A stretch of DNA of 64,000 bases, taken from contig NW_026973704.1 in the NCBI RefSeq assembly GCF_035594125.1, positions 333,501 to 397,500 of the forward strand, in the 5' to 3' direction. Both the position numbers and the translations under genes were made by a program. Positions 22,860 through 35,494 of this stretch are shown here, in pieces. The notes beneath the pieces were generated by a model. It had not been told where the DNA came from, searched no databases, and saw only the letters and a program-made list of their open reading frames with translations. Position 1 is the stretch's first letter. Each line of letters starts with the position of its first letter. Origin of the DNA: Scylla paramamosain (lineage: Eukaryota; Arthropoda; Malacostraca; Decapoda; Portunidae).

Positions 22860-23036
22860 TAGATTGTACGAGAAATTCTACCCAGCAGAACTTGTCATCC
22901 CCCTCTCCTCCATCATTAGCGTGTCCCTCAGACAAAGAAAATGTCACTGTGTGGAAGACACCTTATTGTAAGTCTGCCCCATCCCTAAGACCAGGAATCT
23001 CACCACTCTGAATCAGCCTCGGCTCACAGCTATCAC
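22860..23036 (+). pseudogene. Reverse transcriptase pseudogene, 5' piece (family 5)
   Basis: Plus-strand translation gives VRLYEKFYPAELVIPLSSII and then VCPIPKTRNLTTLNQPRLTA. This resembles the RT entry region in which a proline-lysine loop precedes LRPIALT-like residues. The piece is directly followed by the insertion at 23049 and resumes at 23763. Confidence 0.55.
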
Positions 23037-23048
23037 TCATGCCCAGCC

Positions 23049-23762
23049 ACCCCCATACTGGGAACCGCCTTGTCGTGGTCGGGGAGGGGGGTGAGTGCGT
23101 GTCCCTATGAGCTGACGAGCAAAGCTAGAGGGGGCCTCGGCCCCTGCTCTGTCCTACTTAAGGGGTGAGGGCCACCCATGCTAGCAAGGTCGCCACTGAG
23201 GAACCAGACTAAATGGTTCTCGGAGTTGGGCTGCCAGTACGGGTCAACGGTGCCGCTGTAGCAGTCCACCAGCCAGAGAGGCCACCTTTTGAGGTCGTCC
23301 TGTGTTGGATGGTTGGGTGTCTGGGCTGGGATGCGTTGCTCGGGGTAGGTCTTAGCTCTGTCGTGGACAAACTTTTGAGTCATGAGGGGCCACTTTTTCA
23401 AATGAGTGGCCCCCATGGGGACGAGGTACCCTTTCGCGGCTGCCAGCGCTCGCTCCCCTCGTAGTCCCAGTAGGTGGTTTTCCTTGGCCTCTAGAGCCAT
23501 TTCATTTTTGTAATATTCTTATGGGTACAGTTAAAAGTTCATCTGTTCCACGAGGGGCGGCCTCGAGACGTGTTCCCTGGACACGAGGTAACCATGCGTG
23601 AGTGAGACGCATGCATGTGACCGTCCGGAGACAGGCCTGTGCAGTCTTTTGTTTTTAGTATCAGTATTTTAATTTTTAACCTGCCATCTTTGCTGCTTGG
23701 AACGTTTTGCAACAGTGCAATCACGATGTTGCGGCGCGATAAATAAAAAATCAATCAAACAG
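23049..23762 (+). mobile_element. ~714-bp non-autonomous retroelement with 12-bp TSD
   Basis: The insertion is flanked by tcatgcccagcc (23037-23048) and tcatccccagcc (23763-23774), a 12-bp duplication with one difference. It starts acccccatactgggaaccgc, followed by cttgtcgtggtcggggaggg, and ends in a tail ataaataaaaaatcaatcaa. There is no conserved coding sequence; the 131-codon minus-strand frame at 23105-23500 has no recognised domain. A variable-length TSD and A-rich short-repeat tail point to target-primed reverse transcription, so a SINE or truncated LINE. The GC-rich head resembles 5' ends of some RTE-type elements, from memory and unverified. Confidence 0.65.
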
Positions 23763-24330
23763 TCATCCCCAGCCTCATCTGTGAAGGCCCTGTGTTCAAG
23801 AGGGCTCATGATGCCGTAACCTCCCATCTAGACCCACAGCAGTTTGGCAGCGTCAGATCCTCCTCTATCGCTCACTGCCCGATCGGCTAACTGGACTGTG
23901 TTTACCAACTGATCAGAGGAAGGTAGATGCGGGTGACTCTCTCCTTCGCTGACTTCACAAAAGCCTTTGGTCTTAATTGTTAGCCACACATTCACTCTAC
24001 AGCAAGCAATCAACACAGGCGGGTAACCTCCTCTCACTTCCCGGCTATCGGACTTCCTTAGTGACAGCCACCAAATTGTGCGCTATCGCTCTGTCTTATC
24101 ACCCTGCTTGTCCTGACACGTGGTGTTCCCCAGGCTACCAATGTGGGCCCTCTCTGTTTCCTCATCCTGATTCATGACGCTCTTAGGAACACAGGTCACA
24201 AATGGAAGTACGTGGATGACTCCACACCTCACTCCAGAACTAACTGTCCTTGACGACTTCCTTCACTGGGCAGGAGAGAGTGATGTCACACTCAACCCCA
24301 CTAATATGACCTTGTAGTCTGGCAGGAATG
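23763..24330 (+). pseudogene. Reverse transcriptase pseudogene, 3' piece (family 5)
   Basis: Translation gives VIPSLICEGPVFKRAHDAVT and SHLDPQQFGSVRSSSI, then SFADFTKAFGLN, and later a KYVDDSTP active-site motif followed by LDDFLHWAGESDVTLNPT. The order continues from 22860-23036, so the two pieces were one gene before the insertion. Frameshifts and stops show it was already inactive or has decayed since. Confidence 0.6.
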
Positions 24331-24348
24331 GCAACTCGTGATCTGCCA

Positions 24349-24350
<2 letters not shown>

Positions 24351-24382
<32 letters not shown>
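24351..24382 (+). repeat. (GT)n microsatellite
   Basis: About 16 units. Confidence 0.95.
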
Positions 24383-24383
<1 letters not shown>

Positions 24384-24570
24384 GTGAAGCAGTAAATGTG
24401 CCCCCTTGAGGGGTAAAAATGTGGAGTGTGGCAAGTAAACGCGCAGGTGTTGGTCTGAATAACAATTGATCATCTGGTCAGCCTCCCTGGCTCAGTGATG
24501 AGACGGTCATTCTGCGTTAACTCCGTGTCACGATAGAGTAAATAAGAGGAAATGGTACTTCTTTGATTAT

Positions 24571-24573
<3 letters not shown>

Positions 24574-24612
<39 letters not shown>

Positions 24613-24664
24613 TGGAGGTTTGTGTGTGAGGGTATCTGTGTGCGTCTGTGTGTGCTCAAGTGTG
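24574..24664 (+). repeat. (GT)n, pure then degenerate
   Basis: Pure to 24608, then interrupted GT-rich sequence. Confidence 0.9.
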
Positions 24665-24689
24665 CTCGAAGTCTATAATATTCAGGTGG

Positions 24690-24818
<129 letters not shown>

Positions 24819-24981
24819 TTTACACATACACACACACATTAGCGGCATGGTGTTCACACTCCTGGGTAATGACACCAATGCTCATGTCAGCAACTGTTTA
24901 GATCAATGACGCTGACACAAACTCATTCCTTGAACCTTTGCACTCATGCTGACGCCACCACTTCCTTTCTTCGACGCGTCA

Positions 24982-25738
<757 letters not shown>

Positions 25739-25744
25739 TCATTA

Positions 25745-25930
25745 GAAGCGCATCTTTTTTTCACTGCACCTAAAGATTTTCTTTTCTGCCGGAGAGATCC
25801 ATCTCTAGCATCCTCCTTCCAACTTACCGCCACCCTCCCCTCACCCCCCGTCCCGTCTCTTTTCCTGACATGACCAAACCACCTCAGTCTCGCTTCTGGA
25901 ACTTTGTCCCCAAACTTCAATACCTCACAC
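25745..25930 (-). mobile_element. C-terminal fragment of an RTE-like LINE
   Basis: The minus strand encodes [20 protein letters not shown], then [20 protein letters not shown], then a basic tail. The [14 protein letters not shown] core is a well-known signature of the C-terminus of RTE/BovB-type polymerases. Only about 60 residues remain, abutting an (AT)n tract on the element's 3' side. Confidence 0.65.
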
Positions 25931-25949
25931 AGGAGTGTACGTGTAGGTG

Positions 25950-26330
25950 CAGGATTCTTGTTAAACTATCAGTAACATCACTGAAACGCTCATAAAAAAA
26001 AAGTAGCATCCTCTGGAGCCTGTTCAAAATTATATTCCTTATTTAGACTATCAACACAGTTATGAAAACTTCCTTGGGAATCCACAATCCTGCAGTGCTG
26101 CTTGATATTGGTATGGGATTTTTTAAATCACCCCCGGATCATGGAAGCATCCTTCAAACTCCAAATAACTTCCACTACAATTTGCTGAGGTCGAAGAATC
26201 CTTGTTAAATATAAGATCTAATGATATTTCTTTGAGACTGCTAAACTATCACTAACGTTATCAAAACACACTTGAAAACTCAACTACAGTTTATTAGAAG
26301 TAACTGAAATAAGACCAGTAAGACAAGAAT
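25950..26330 (+). repeat. Degenerate array of the ~62-bp dispersed repeat
   Basis: Recurring phrases ttaaactatcagtaacatca (25961), ggatcatggaagcatccttc with ataacttccactacaa (26136-26180) and ctaaactatcactaacgtta (26241) match units at 42180-42660. About five to six units are estimated; they are heavily diverged. Confidence 0.6.
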
Positions 26331-26690
26331 GCGGCTGGAGATCAGAAAGACTCAACCGGAAAACTATGGGACTCTGAGCTTCTATTAAGCGTGTCATTAT
26401 CTGTGGATGTCCTTCCTGCGGTCCTCAGCACTCTGCCACCACCGGCGACACCCGCTGCCCCGCACGAACCACGAATGAATGTCTGGGTAGCTGCCATTCC
26501 CGTCCCGGTCCCGCACTGCCCCGAGCACCCCAGCCTGCTCCATGGGGCTCCTGCCAACACATGCAAGATGAAAAGATCGTAAAAAAAGAGAGCATGTACC
26601 AAGATTTTGTAATGCTTTGTTCTCTCATAAGAAAAATATTCAAATTTTCCAAGTGAACATATATCAGTTGTGTTTTGATGGATGCTTTCT
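26331..26690. other. Anonymous sequence, GC-rich block
   Basis: A C-rich block at 26420-26560 encodes no recognisable protein on either strand. Confidence 0.4.
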
Positions 26691-27166
26691 CAGGCTGATG
26701 GTGCGAAATTCCTGCCTATGTATCACCAGAGCCATGAAAACACCCCCTCTCACCCACACCCAACAGCAGCAGCTGGACAGTGTGCAGAAGAGGGTGTGCA
26801 GGGTCACCCTTGGCCCTGCCTACACGAACTGCGATGACGCCCTGGCCACCCTGAGTCTGCCCAAACTGTCGGCAAGAAACCGAAAAGCCCTGGAGAAATT
26901 TGGGAAGAGCGTGGTGCGCCACCCACGCCTACATGCTGCGGCCAGACGCGCCTCGCCCGGTCCGTGCCACGGGACACCACAACCTGATAACGCCCCTAAA
27001 GGCGGCGCGCACGGACCGATACCGCCTCTGCGCGATTCCCGCCATGGTGCGTCACATTAAAAGTTAGTTCATATCTGTACATTAACCTTATGTTTGATGT
27101 TTAACCTCCCCAACAAACCATTGTGGATTTTCTGTACAAATACTGCAATATCAATAAACCGTCCAA

Positions 27167-27219
<53 letters not shown>
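26691..27219 (+). mobile_element. 3' end of a LINE with (ATT)n tail, family 6
   Basis: The frame gives LTHTQQQQLDSVQKRVCRVT and LGPAYTNCDDALATLSLPKL, then, after a one-base frameshift near 26935, PDAPRPVRATGHHNLITPLK and AARTDRYRLCAIPAMVRHIK and a stop. VQKR...LGPxY...L-LPxL is the standard C-terminal region of R1/Jockey-like LINE polymerases. A polyadenylation signal (caataaa) lies at 27151-27157 and the element ends in an (ATT)n tail at 27167-27219. Confidence 0.75.
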
Positions 27220-27220
27220 G

Positions 27221-27244
27221 ACACACACACACACACACACACAT
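27221..27244 (+). repeat. (AC)n microsatellite
   Basis: A short AC tract following the (ATT)n tail. Confidence 0.9.
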
Positions 27245-27392
27245 ACAGGATCACAAACAAACAAACAGACAAACGAACAAACAAGTTCATGAAGTTCTGA
27301 TTTGTGCACGTAGATTGGCTTACAAACACACACACACACAAACACACATAAAAAAAAAAAAAATGGCAGTTTAAGGGTTAAATTCCAACTAT

Positions 27393-27420
27393 ACAGCTCT
27401 GTGACTCGTCTCTGATCGGC

Positions 27421-27455
<35 letters not shown>

Positions 27456-27495
27456 CTGTGACTCCTCTCTGATCGGCGACACACACACACACACT

Positions 27496-27527
<32 letters not shown>

Positions 27528-27570
27528 GGTCTGTGACTCCTCTCTGATCGGCGACACACACACACACACT

Positions 27571-27629
<59 letters not shown>

Positions 27630-27651
27630 CTGTGACTCGTCTCTGATCGGC

Positions 27652-27728
<77 letters not shown>

Positions 27729-27750
27729 CTGTGACTCCTTTCTGATCGGC

Positions 27751-27819
<69 letters not shown>

Positions 27820-27841
27820 CTGTGACTCCTCTCTGATCGGC

Positions 27842-27934
<93 letters not shown>

Positions 27935-28019
27935 CTGTGACTCCTCTCTGATCGGCGACACACACAAACACACACACACACACACACACACACAGGTCTG
28001 TGACTCATCTAAGATCGGC

Positions 28020-28086
<67 letters not shown>

Positions 28087-28140
28087 GTGACTCCTCTCTG
28101 ATCGGCGACACACACACACATACACACACACACACACACA
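27393..28140 (+). repeat. Minisatellite of a ~25-bp core embedded in (AC)n
   Basis: Nine copies of a core, ctgtgactcctctctgatcggcg, have their gtgactc at 27401, 27458, 27533, 27632, 27731, 27822, 27937, 28000 and 28087. Each core is separated by an (AC)n tract of very different length (about 25 to 90 bp). The core is nearly invariant except for single changes (cgtctc, cttttc-like, catctaag). Very long Cys-Val open frames on the minus strand are translations of this array. Confidence 0.95.
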
Positions 28141-28599
28141 AGTACGTGTAATTTTTCCCCCTGCTGCAGTGCCTGGTGTTGTGAGAGGCAGGCGGTGTTA
28201 TCACGGAAACAATTCGCAGTACACATAGGTGTCATCATTCACATTTTTGAGGGGTTACGTATCTAATTTTCTTGTTAATTCTGGTTTTCCTTCACGTCTG
28301 AGTCTGGAAAAAACTCGGAGGTTTGACTAAACATTGATGCACAGGCGGGGAGGGAGGCAGGAAAAACGTTTGTCTCGGCCCTTTATTTTGCGTACCTACG
28401 ACAATTCATTTTGAAACTCTGGAGAAGAAAGACGCCCAGACTGGACTGCACTGTGTATTCTGTCCTGCCATATACTTCAACTAGCACACTGAGCATTGAC
28501 GCAGAGACTGGAAAGGAGGGACGGCCCGTCCCTCAGTATCCTGATGACGTCACTGATGATGTCATAGCTTAACTTAGTTCGTTAGTCCATTATGAAATC
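28141..28599. other. Anonymous sequence
   Basis: No gene seen. It contains a palindromic tgacgtca at 28549-28556. Confidence 0.45.
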
Positions 28600-29160
28600 G
28601 ATCCCAAGGAAAAACGGAGTTAGACTGTTATGACCTATATATTCTGACTTGATAAATACTTTGATAAGTATCTGGAATATAAAAACATTTCCAGTCTTAA
28701 TAATAATAATTAAGAAAAAATCAAGAAACGATCTGTAAATTTTACGAACGGGGCCACAAAAACCTTATAATATCGAGATGAAAAACACAGCTAGACTAGA
28801 TCATATTACATATTCTGAATAAAAAAAAAAAAGTACTTTCCGGATAAATAAAGAAAACACGAATTCCGCGCCGTATAAAGAAAAAAAATTCAAATGTATC
28901 AACGGTCTCAATTTAAATTTGAAAATACGACTAGTTAGACTAGATCTTATTAAATATTATTAGTCGTGATACATTTTTTATATATTTTAAGTCTTTAACC
29001 AATCACCAAAACAAACCTAGGCGTGCTAATAAAAAAAAAAATGAAAATTTATAAACTGACGAAAGTGTTATTTTGACGGGAAAGAAAACATAGCTAGACA
29101 ACATTTTATTACGTATTATGACTTATTTTACTTTTCTGTCAACAAATTAAATATCAAAAC
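28600..29160 (+). repeat. Decayed tandem array, ~140-170-bp period
   Basis: A phrase of the form gaaaaacacagctagactag recurs at about 28611, 28783, 28922 and 29081, each followed by a tatta-rich stretch ending in a form of attctgact and then tactttgataa-like sequence. Four imperfect units are seen, spaced about 172, 139 and 159 bp. Divergence is high, so this is an old array. Confidence 0.55.
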
Positions 29161-29269
29161 AATGCAAACTTTACTAATAAAAGAGAAAAAAAAAATCGTG
29201 GTACAGAGCCGAAGTAGTTTTTTTTCCATCAATCCTCCCTACGTGTTCCTCCTCTCCCCTCCCCCATCA

Positions 29270-29470
29270 CTCTCCTCCTGTCCCCTCCACCTTCACCTCC
29301 TTCACCTACTCCTACACAACGAGTCTTTAAATCATCTGGAAACACTTGCAAAACACTCGAAATTACGCAAAAAATGTGACGGGAAATGGTTACCCAAGCC
29401 GCGCGGGACGAGGCGGGGGTCGCAGGGACTTGGCGGGGCTCGGCGATGCTGGGCAGGTCGGGGCGACAAG
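29270..29470 (+). repeat. ~190-bp duplicated block, copy 1
   Basis: From cacctccttcacctactcct through ggaaacacttgcaaaacact, cgaaattacgc and gggaaatggttacc to gctgggcaggtcgggg, it matches 29905-30095 in the same orientation. The GC-rich half (gggacgaggcgggggtcg) contrasts with neighbouring AT-rich DNA. Confidence 0.85.
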
Positions 29471-29582
29471 GATACCGTGGTGTGGTGGTGTGGTGTGCTG
29501 TGGTGTGCTGTGGTGTGGTGTGGTATGTTGTGTGGTGGTGGTGGTGGTGTTGGTGGTTTTGGTGATGTGGTGTGGTAATGAG
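29471..29582 (+). repeat. GTGGT-rich imperfect simple repeat
   Basis: An irregular tggtg/tgctg/tggta repeat that leads into the palindrome. Confidence 0.85.
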
Positions 29583-29719
29583 TGGTCGTGGTGTGGTGTG
29601 TGATATTAGGTGGTGATGTGATGTGTGGTGTAGTGTGTTGTGGTATGATAATATCATACCACAACACACTACACCACACATCACATCACCACCTAATATC
29701 ACACACCACACCACGACCA
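29583..29719. repeat. 137-bp palindrome: 68-bp perfect arms, 1-nt spacer
   Basis: The left arm is 29583-29650 and the right arm 29652-29719, with a single a at 29651 as centre (tggtatgata-a-tatcatacca). I found no mismatch over 68 bp. The left arm continues the GTGGT-type simple repeat, so the right arm is its exact reverse complement. Confidence 0.93.
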
Positions 29720-29776
29720 TATTATGGTGTGGTGGTGTGGTGTTAATACTACACTTTCACAAGCTTAACTCTCCTT

Positions 29777-29779
<3 letters not shown>

Positions 29780-29812
<33 letters not shown>

Positions 29813-29904
29813 GCAGATCAGAGACGAGTCATAGAGTTGTATAATTAGGCTTTAACTCTTAAACTCCCATTTAATGTGTGTGTGTGTGTGTGTGTGTGTG
29901 TCGC
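29780..29904 (-). repeat. Inverted copy of the (AC)n-core minisatellite
   Basis: (GT)n at 29780-29811 runs into cgcagatcagagacgagtca (29811-29830) and tagagttgtataattaggct. This is the complement of the core and of the left flank of the array at 27371-27416. A second (GT)n at 29875-29901 ends in tcgccgatc, a truncated core. Confidence 0.85.
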
Positions 29905-30095
29905 CGATCCTTTCCCCTCCACCTCCACCTCCTCGACCTACTCCTGAACAGCGAGCCTTTAAATCACCTGGAAACACCTACAAAACCCTCGAAATTATGC
30001 TAAATATGTGAGGGGAAATGGTTACCTTAGCCGCGGCGGGACGTGGCGGGGATCGGAGGGGCTTGACGCACCTAGGCGGTGCTGGACAGGTCGGG
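29905..30095 (+). repeat. ~190-bp duplicated block, copy 2
   Basis: Second copy of the block at 29270-29470. It starts inside the truncated minisatellite core and ends where a LINE fragment begins (30105). Confidence 0.85.
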
Positions 30096-30104
30096 GTTGA
30101 TCCT

Positions 30105-30250
30105 ATTATGTTCACCTCCCTAATGCAAGAGTCAACCAGTATTTTCAATCTTTCATCCCTTGTACTGGTAAACTGTAGAACTTTCTGCCTGCTTTTGCAT
30201 TTCCTCATGCCTTTGACTTGAACTGTTTCAAGAAACTTGTTCTCAAATTT
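30105..30250 (+). mobile_element. Jockey/CR1-group LINE, small 3' fragment
   Basis: The segment cacctccctaatgcaagagt caaccagtattttcaatc, and onward to ttgaactgtttcaag, matches the C-terminal coding region of the 46-kb copy (48418-48535). Confidence 0.8.
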
Positions 30251-30499
30251 TGGAAACATGACCACACTTTTTTTGGACTATCACGTTGAGTGGGAGTTTC
30301 CTTGATAGCTTTTTCACTAGCCTAGGCCAAAGTCCCTCCCTAACATAAAGAAGCGTCTTAAATCAGTCTTGAAGCAGTTTTGCTGAAGAACTCATTTTCC
30401 ATTTTGAGCAACTTTTCTTATGTTTTGTTATGTTCTTATGTTCGAGTGATGGCCAGTTAACCTCTGAAGTGTCTTGATACTCTTCGTTTCAAACAGGAA

Positions 30500-30790
30500 A
30501 GACGAAAAAACAAAAACAGGAAGATAGTTTCAGAGCTTACCACTGAAAAGAATGAAAGAATGAAGATAATGTCTACTCTTGTCTTAGAAAGATGGCCAGA
30601 ATGAAGGGGAAAAGAGGTATAAAGTCTTGTGCAGCGAGAACATATATATGAAATTTTCAGTCAAGGTTTTCAGTAGAGGACTGTCCAAGTATGTTCAGTG
30701 TGGGAGACAGGAAGAGTTGAGTGTGATTGAAGACAATGCCTGGAATGTTGCGTCGAGTGGATAGATAAAGGAATTAAGTGCTCGAGGACC
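30500..30790 (-). mobile_element. Jockey/CR1-group LINE, highly decayed fragment
   Basis: Phrases such as gtcttgtgcagcgaga, tgttcagtgtgggagacagg, agttgagtgtgattgaagac and aaggaattaagtg match the minus-strand copy B at 10700-11200 in the same order. Divergence and deletions are large. Confidence 0.65.
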
Positions 30791-31323
30791 AGTTTGTTGT
30801 TTGTACAGTTTGTCGTATTGCAGCAACAGCTGAGGAAAGCACGTGGAGGACATTCTGTACATGGAGCATAGTGTATGGTACCAGGTAGGCTACAGTATGC
30901 GTTCATCAGCAAAGCATGTCTGCCATTTGTTTGATTACTATGTTATTAAATAAGACAAACGTGATCTTTCGTATTGCTGAATGTTATGTACAGTACCTGC
31001 GCATGTGGAACCTTTGAAAACTTCTTTGCTGTGAGAAAAGGTGGCACCGTGCAGTAGTGAGCAGGGGAAGGCACAGTGTGGGAGCCGCTGCCGTGCACAG
31101 ATAGGTAGCACATGAGCGACTCGTGGCGCCACGTCCTGGCAGGGATGTAGCTCTCCATAAGTTTCCATTGTTTAGAAGCTGTCCCGCGCACACGAGCATC
31201 TGTGGCAAGCGACTGTGGTGAGCTGTCGCTCATCACCGCCACAGTGTGGCGCGACTTTGTGTCGAGGACCCGCGCACACGAACGACTGTGGCTGAGCGAC
31301 GGACACGTGACGGTACTCGTAAG
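30791..31323. other. Anonymous, GC-richer sequence
   Basis: Three overlapping minus-strand frames exist at 30938-31242 but none has a recognised domain. It lies directly 3' of the PIF/Harbinger-like fragment on the minus strand and could be decayed element sequence. Confidence 0.4.
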
Positions 31324-31569
31324 TTAGGCAAGTCGCTCCTCAATTGGAATGCTCCGCGTCATGCTTGTATTGGCTTTCTGCATGTAGGGACCAAGTAAGG
31401 TAAGGAGCTCATTAAAACTTTCTTGAGACATTCTGAAGTAGTTCAAGAATTTTGCAATGTCTGCTCTCAGATCACCCATTATGGTGTAAAACTGTCCATC
31501 AGTCAGCCTCGATGAAGCTTTGGCTTTGCCTCTGAGGCGTTGACCACCAGTCGTTGCCAACATAACCAT
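31324..31569 (-). pseudogene. PIF/Harbinger-type transposase N-terminal fragment
   Basis: The 81-codon minus-strand frame contains DLRADIAKFLNYFRMSQESF then NELLTLLGPYMQKANTSMTR and IPIEERLA. The FRMSxExFxELLxLxGPxxxKxxTxMR-x-I-ERLA pattern is the conserved segment just before the catalytic domain of HARBI1-like nucleases. The DDE domain does not follow, so this is a truncated piece. No terminal repeats were found. Confidence 0.7.
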
Positions 31570-33166
31570 GGCACCAACCTTAGTGTGCGCGCTGTTTTAC
31601 CAGTGTGCTTCAAAGCTCTTCTCTTGTGAGGTGGTACTCGTATACATAGACAGGTAGGTGAAACATCTGTCAAGAAAATTCAAGAAAGGGAATGTGAGTG
31701 ATTACCATTGTAAGCAAGGTGTGCACTTTTCCCTGTTTGAGAGTCTAAGCATGATGCCAGAAAATCCCTCTCACGTCAGTGAGGCTTTGGAAAGCCTCAG
31801 GAACACTCTTTTGAAGTGTAATGTAAACACTGGGGAATATTATTTCAAGAGACTTTATCAAAGATTTTACTTAAGGTCATGCACAAAAAAAAAAAAAAAA
31901 ATAATAATAATAATAATCTTACTCTAAAACTGACAAAAAAAAAAAAAAAATGCACATGAATGATGAAGGCATTTCAGAGATGTGGGTGAATCCAGCTGCC
32001 CGAGTAGTGGTAAGGCATCAGGCATTCCATTGCAAGCTTATTGCCACAGCGGGCTGTCTGTGCTGTAATGTGTGCTGTAAGTGCATAAACTGCTGCACTG
32101 TTTGGGTAGTTTGCCTATTTCATTAATGAAAGAAAAATTTTTGCTGGATTCATTGTAGATTCTTATTATATGGAATTTAGTGAGGAAATTACTAAATGTC
32201 TGAAATTATTTGAAGTTTGCACACCGTCCCATGTACACATTCACTGCACCAACTTAGCATTACTTCAAGCTCTGTGGCAGGTCTCCAGGGTCATGAAGAG
32301 AAGCACACTTTCTCGCAAGAATACTGAACCAGGATTCTTTGGGAATTTTGCAAATTAAGGCCTAGATTTTGAAAATGTGACCATACGAGAGTATTTAATT
32401 TTGGGAAAGCTCTGAAATAATTTGTAAGTATTTATTCTGAAGCATCTCTTCCTGGTTACCTAATGACTCAGAGTTGAAAGACAGCCTTAAACTGGGATTT
32501 GGATTTCCCTTCATCCTCTTTTGATTATGACCGTCACACTGAAGATTAGTTTGTTGATAGCTTGCCACTGGCTGAGGTGAATGGGCTGGTGTGTACGGTC
32601 ACTTGGCCCCACAAGAACATTTTTCAGAAGCTATTATTGTGGAGTTTGTAGGACAGGATTTACTACACGCCAATTACGACTAAAGTAATGGGTGTGTTTA
32701 TCTCAGAGCAGAGCATAACTCATTTGGGTGCTATGTATAACTTCCACCAGACTCACGTGTGCGGCATCTCAAAAAAGTCAGTTAATGGTGAGATTTTCAT
32801 TTGATAAAGCCACGTTGGATGGTAAAGCTAATATGTAGTGTCACATTTGCACATTAACACGTGTGAAGCCCACGCAGTTATGCTCCGCCCCACGAGTCAG
32901 TGCCAGGCGGCTGTTACATGTAAGGCCGTAGATTAGTTATCAAAATGGAAAATAAATAAATAAATAAATTAATTAATTAATTAAATGAAATAAATAAATA
33001 AATAAAAAAATTATAATAAGGAAAACAAAAGGAAAAGGGCGTTTTGCTTTAGCTATTAGTGTACTAACTTCTTTATTATTTATTTATTTTTTTTCTATTG
33101 GGGCACCTAAGCCTGATGAGTTTGCTATTTAATCTATCAATCTTTGAGATGCCTTGCTGTCTCCAG
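31570..33166. other. Anonymous sequence with small simple repeats
   Basis: Poly-A/(AAT)n lies at 31886-31916 and (TAAA)n at 32949-33005. Frames at 31658-31927 and 32170-32358 show no recognised domain. It may contain decayed transposon sequence. Confidence 0.45.
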
Positions 33167-33240
33167 GAGCATCTCCTGAAGGGACGAGCACACTACAAGA
33201 GCCTGCACCTCTACCTCTCCAAACACTTCTCTTTGCTCAG
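33167..33240 (+). CDS. Candidate host coding exon, 74 nt
   Basis: An acceptor ttgctgtctccag and a donor gtattc bound a segment that reads EHLLKGRAHYKSLHLYLSKH then FSLL with two leftover bases (phase 0 in, phase 2 out). The codon content is GC-rich and non-repetitive, unlike the flanks. No family is recognised and no partner exon was found, so this is a candidate only. It could belong to a gene with other exons outside the window. Confidence 0.4.
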
Positions 33241-33537
33241 GTATTCCAAGACTACAAAAATAAAGGCTCGTACATTTTCAGTTCGTTGCACTGGTACGTA
33301 TAGCTTAGCGGCTCTGTTGTCCATCAAACATTGCAGGTGGGTGTGTAGTGCGGCGTGTGGCACAGCTTTGTAGGCTTGGCTTCACTGTGTTACTGGAAGG
33401 CTGTCACTGTTACTCTGCCTTGAACACGGCACGTCAACTAGCATGCACCATGTTGCTTCTTTCATGTCAATTACTGCTATATGTGATCAAGTGATTTTTA
33501 GGGAAAAGTGAATGCATGTAGTGTGTGGTGCTTCTGT
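33241..33537. other. Anonymous sequence
   Basis: No feature recognised. Confidence 0.4.

Positions 33538-35494
<1,957 letters not shown>

Noticed and set aside
23105..23500. 131-codon minus-strand frame inside the 714-bp insertion
   Set aside because: No recognised domain, and the element's orientation inferred from its A-rich tail is the plus strand.
24474..24546. Possible tRNA-like SINE head (tggctcagtgatgaga)
   Set aside because: A-box-like phrase only; no B box follows.
27217..28204. Very long Cys-Val-rich open frames on the minus strand (263 and 271 codons)
   Set aside because: They are translations of the (AC)n-core minisatellite; three overlapping frames are equally open.
28549..28556. 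cAMP-response-like palindrome tgacgtca, also at 41227-41234
   Set aside because: An 8-bp motif without a promoter or transcript nearby has no support.
30946..31242. 98-codon minus-strand frame next to the Harbinger-like fragment
   Set aside because: It does not continue the transposase and two other frames overlap it equally well.
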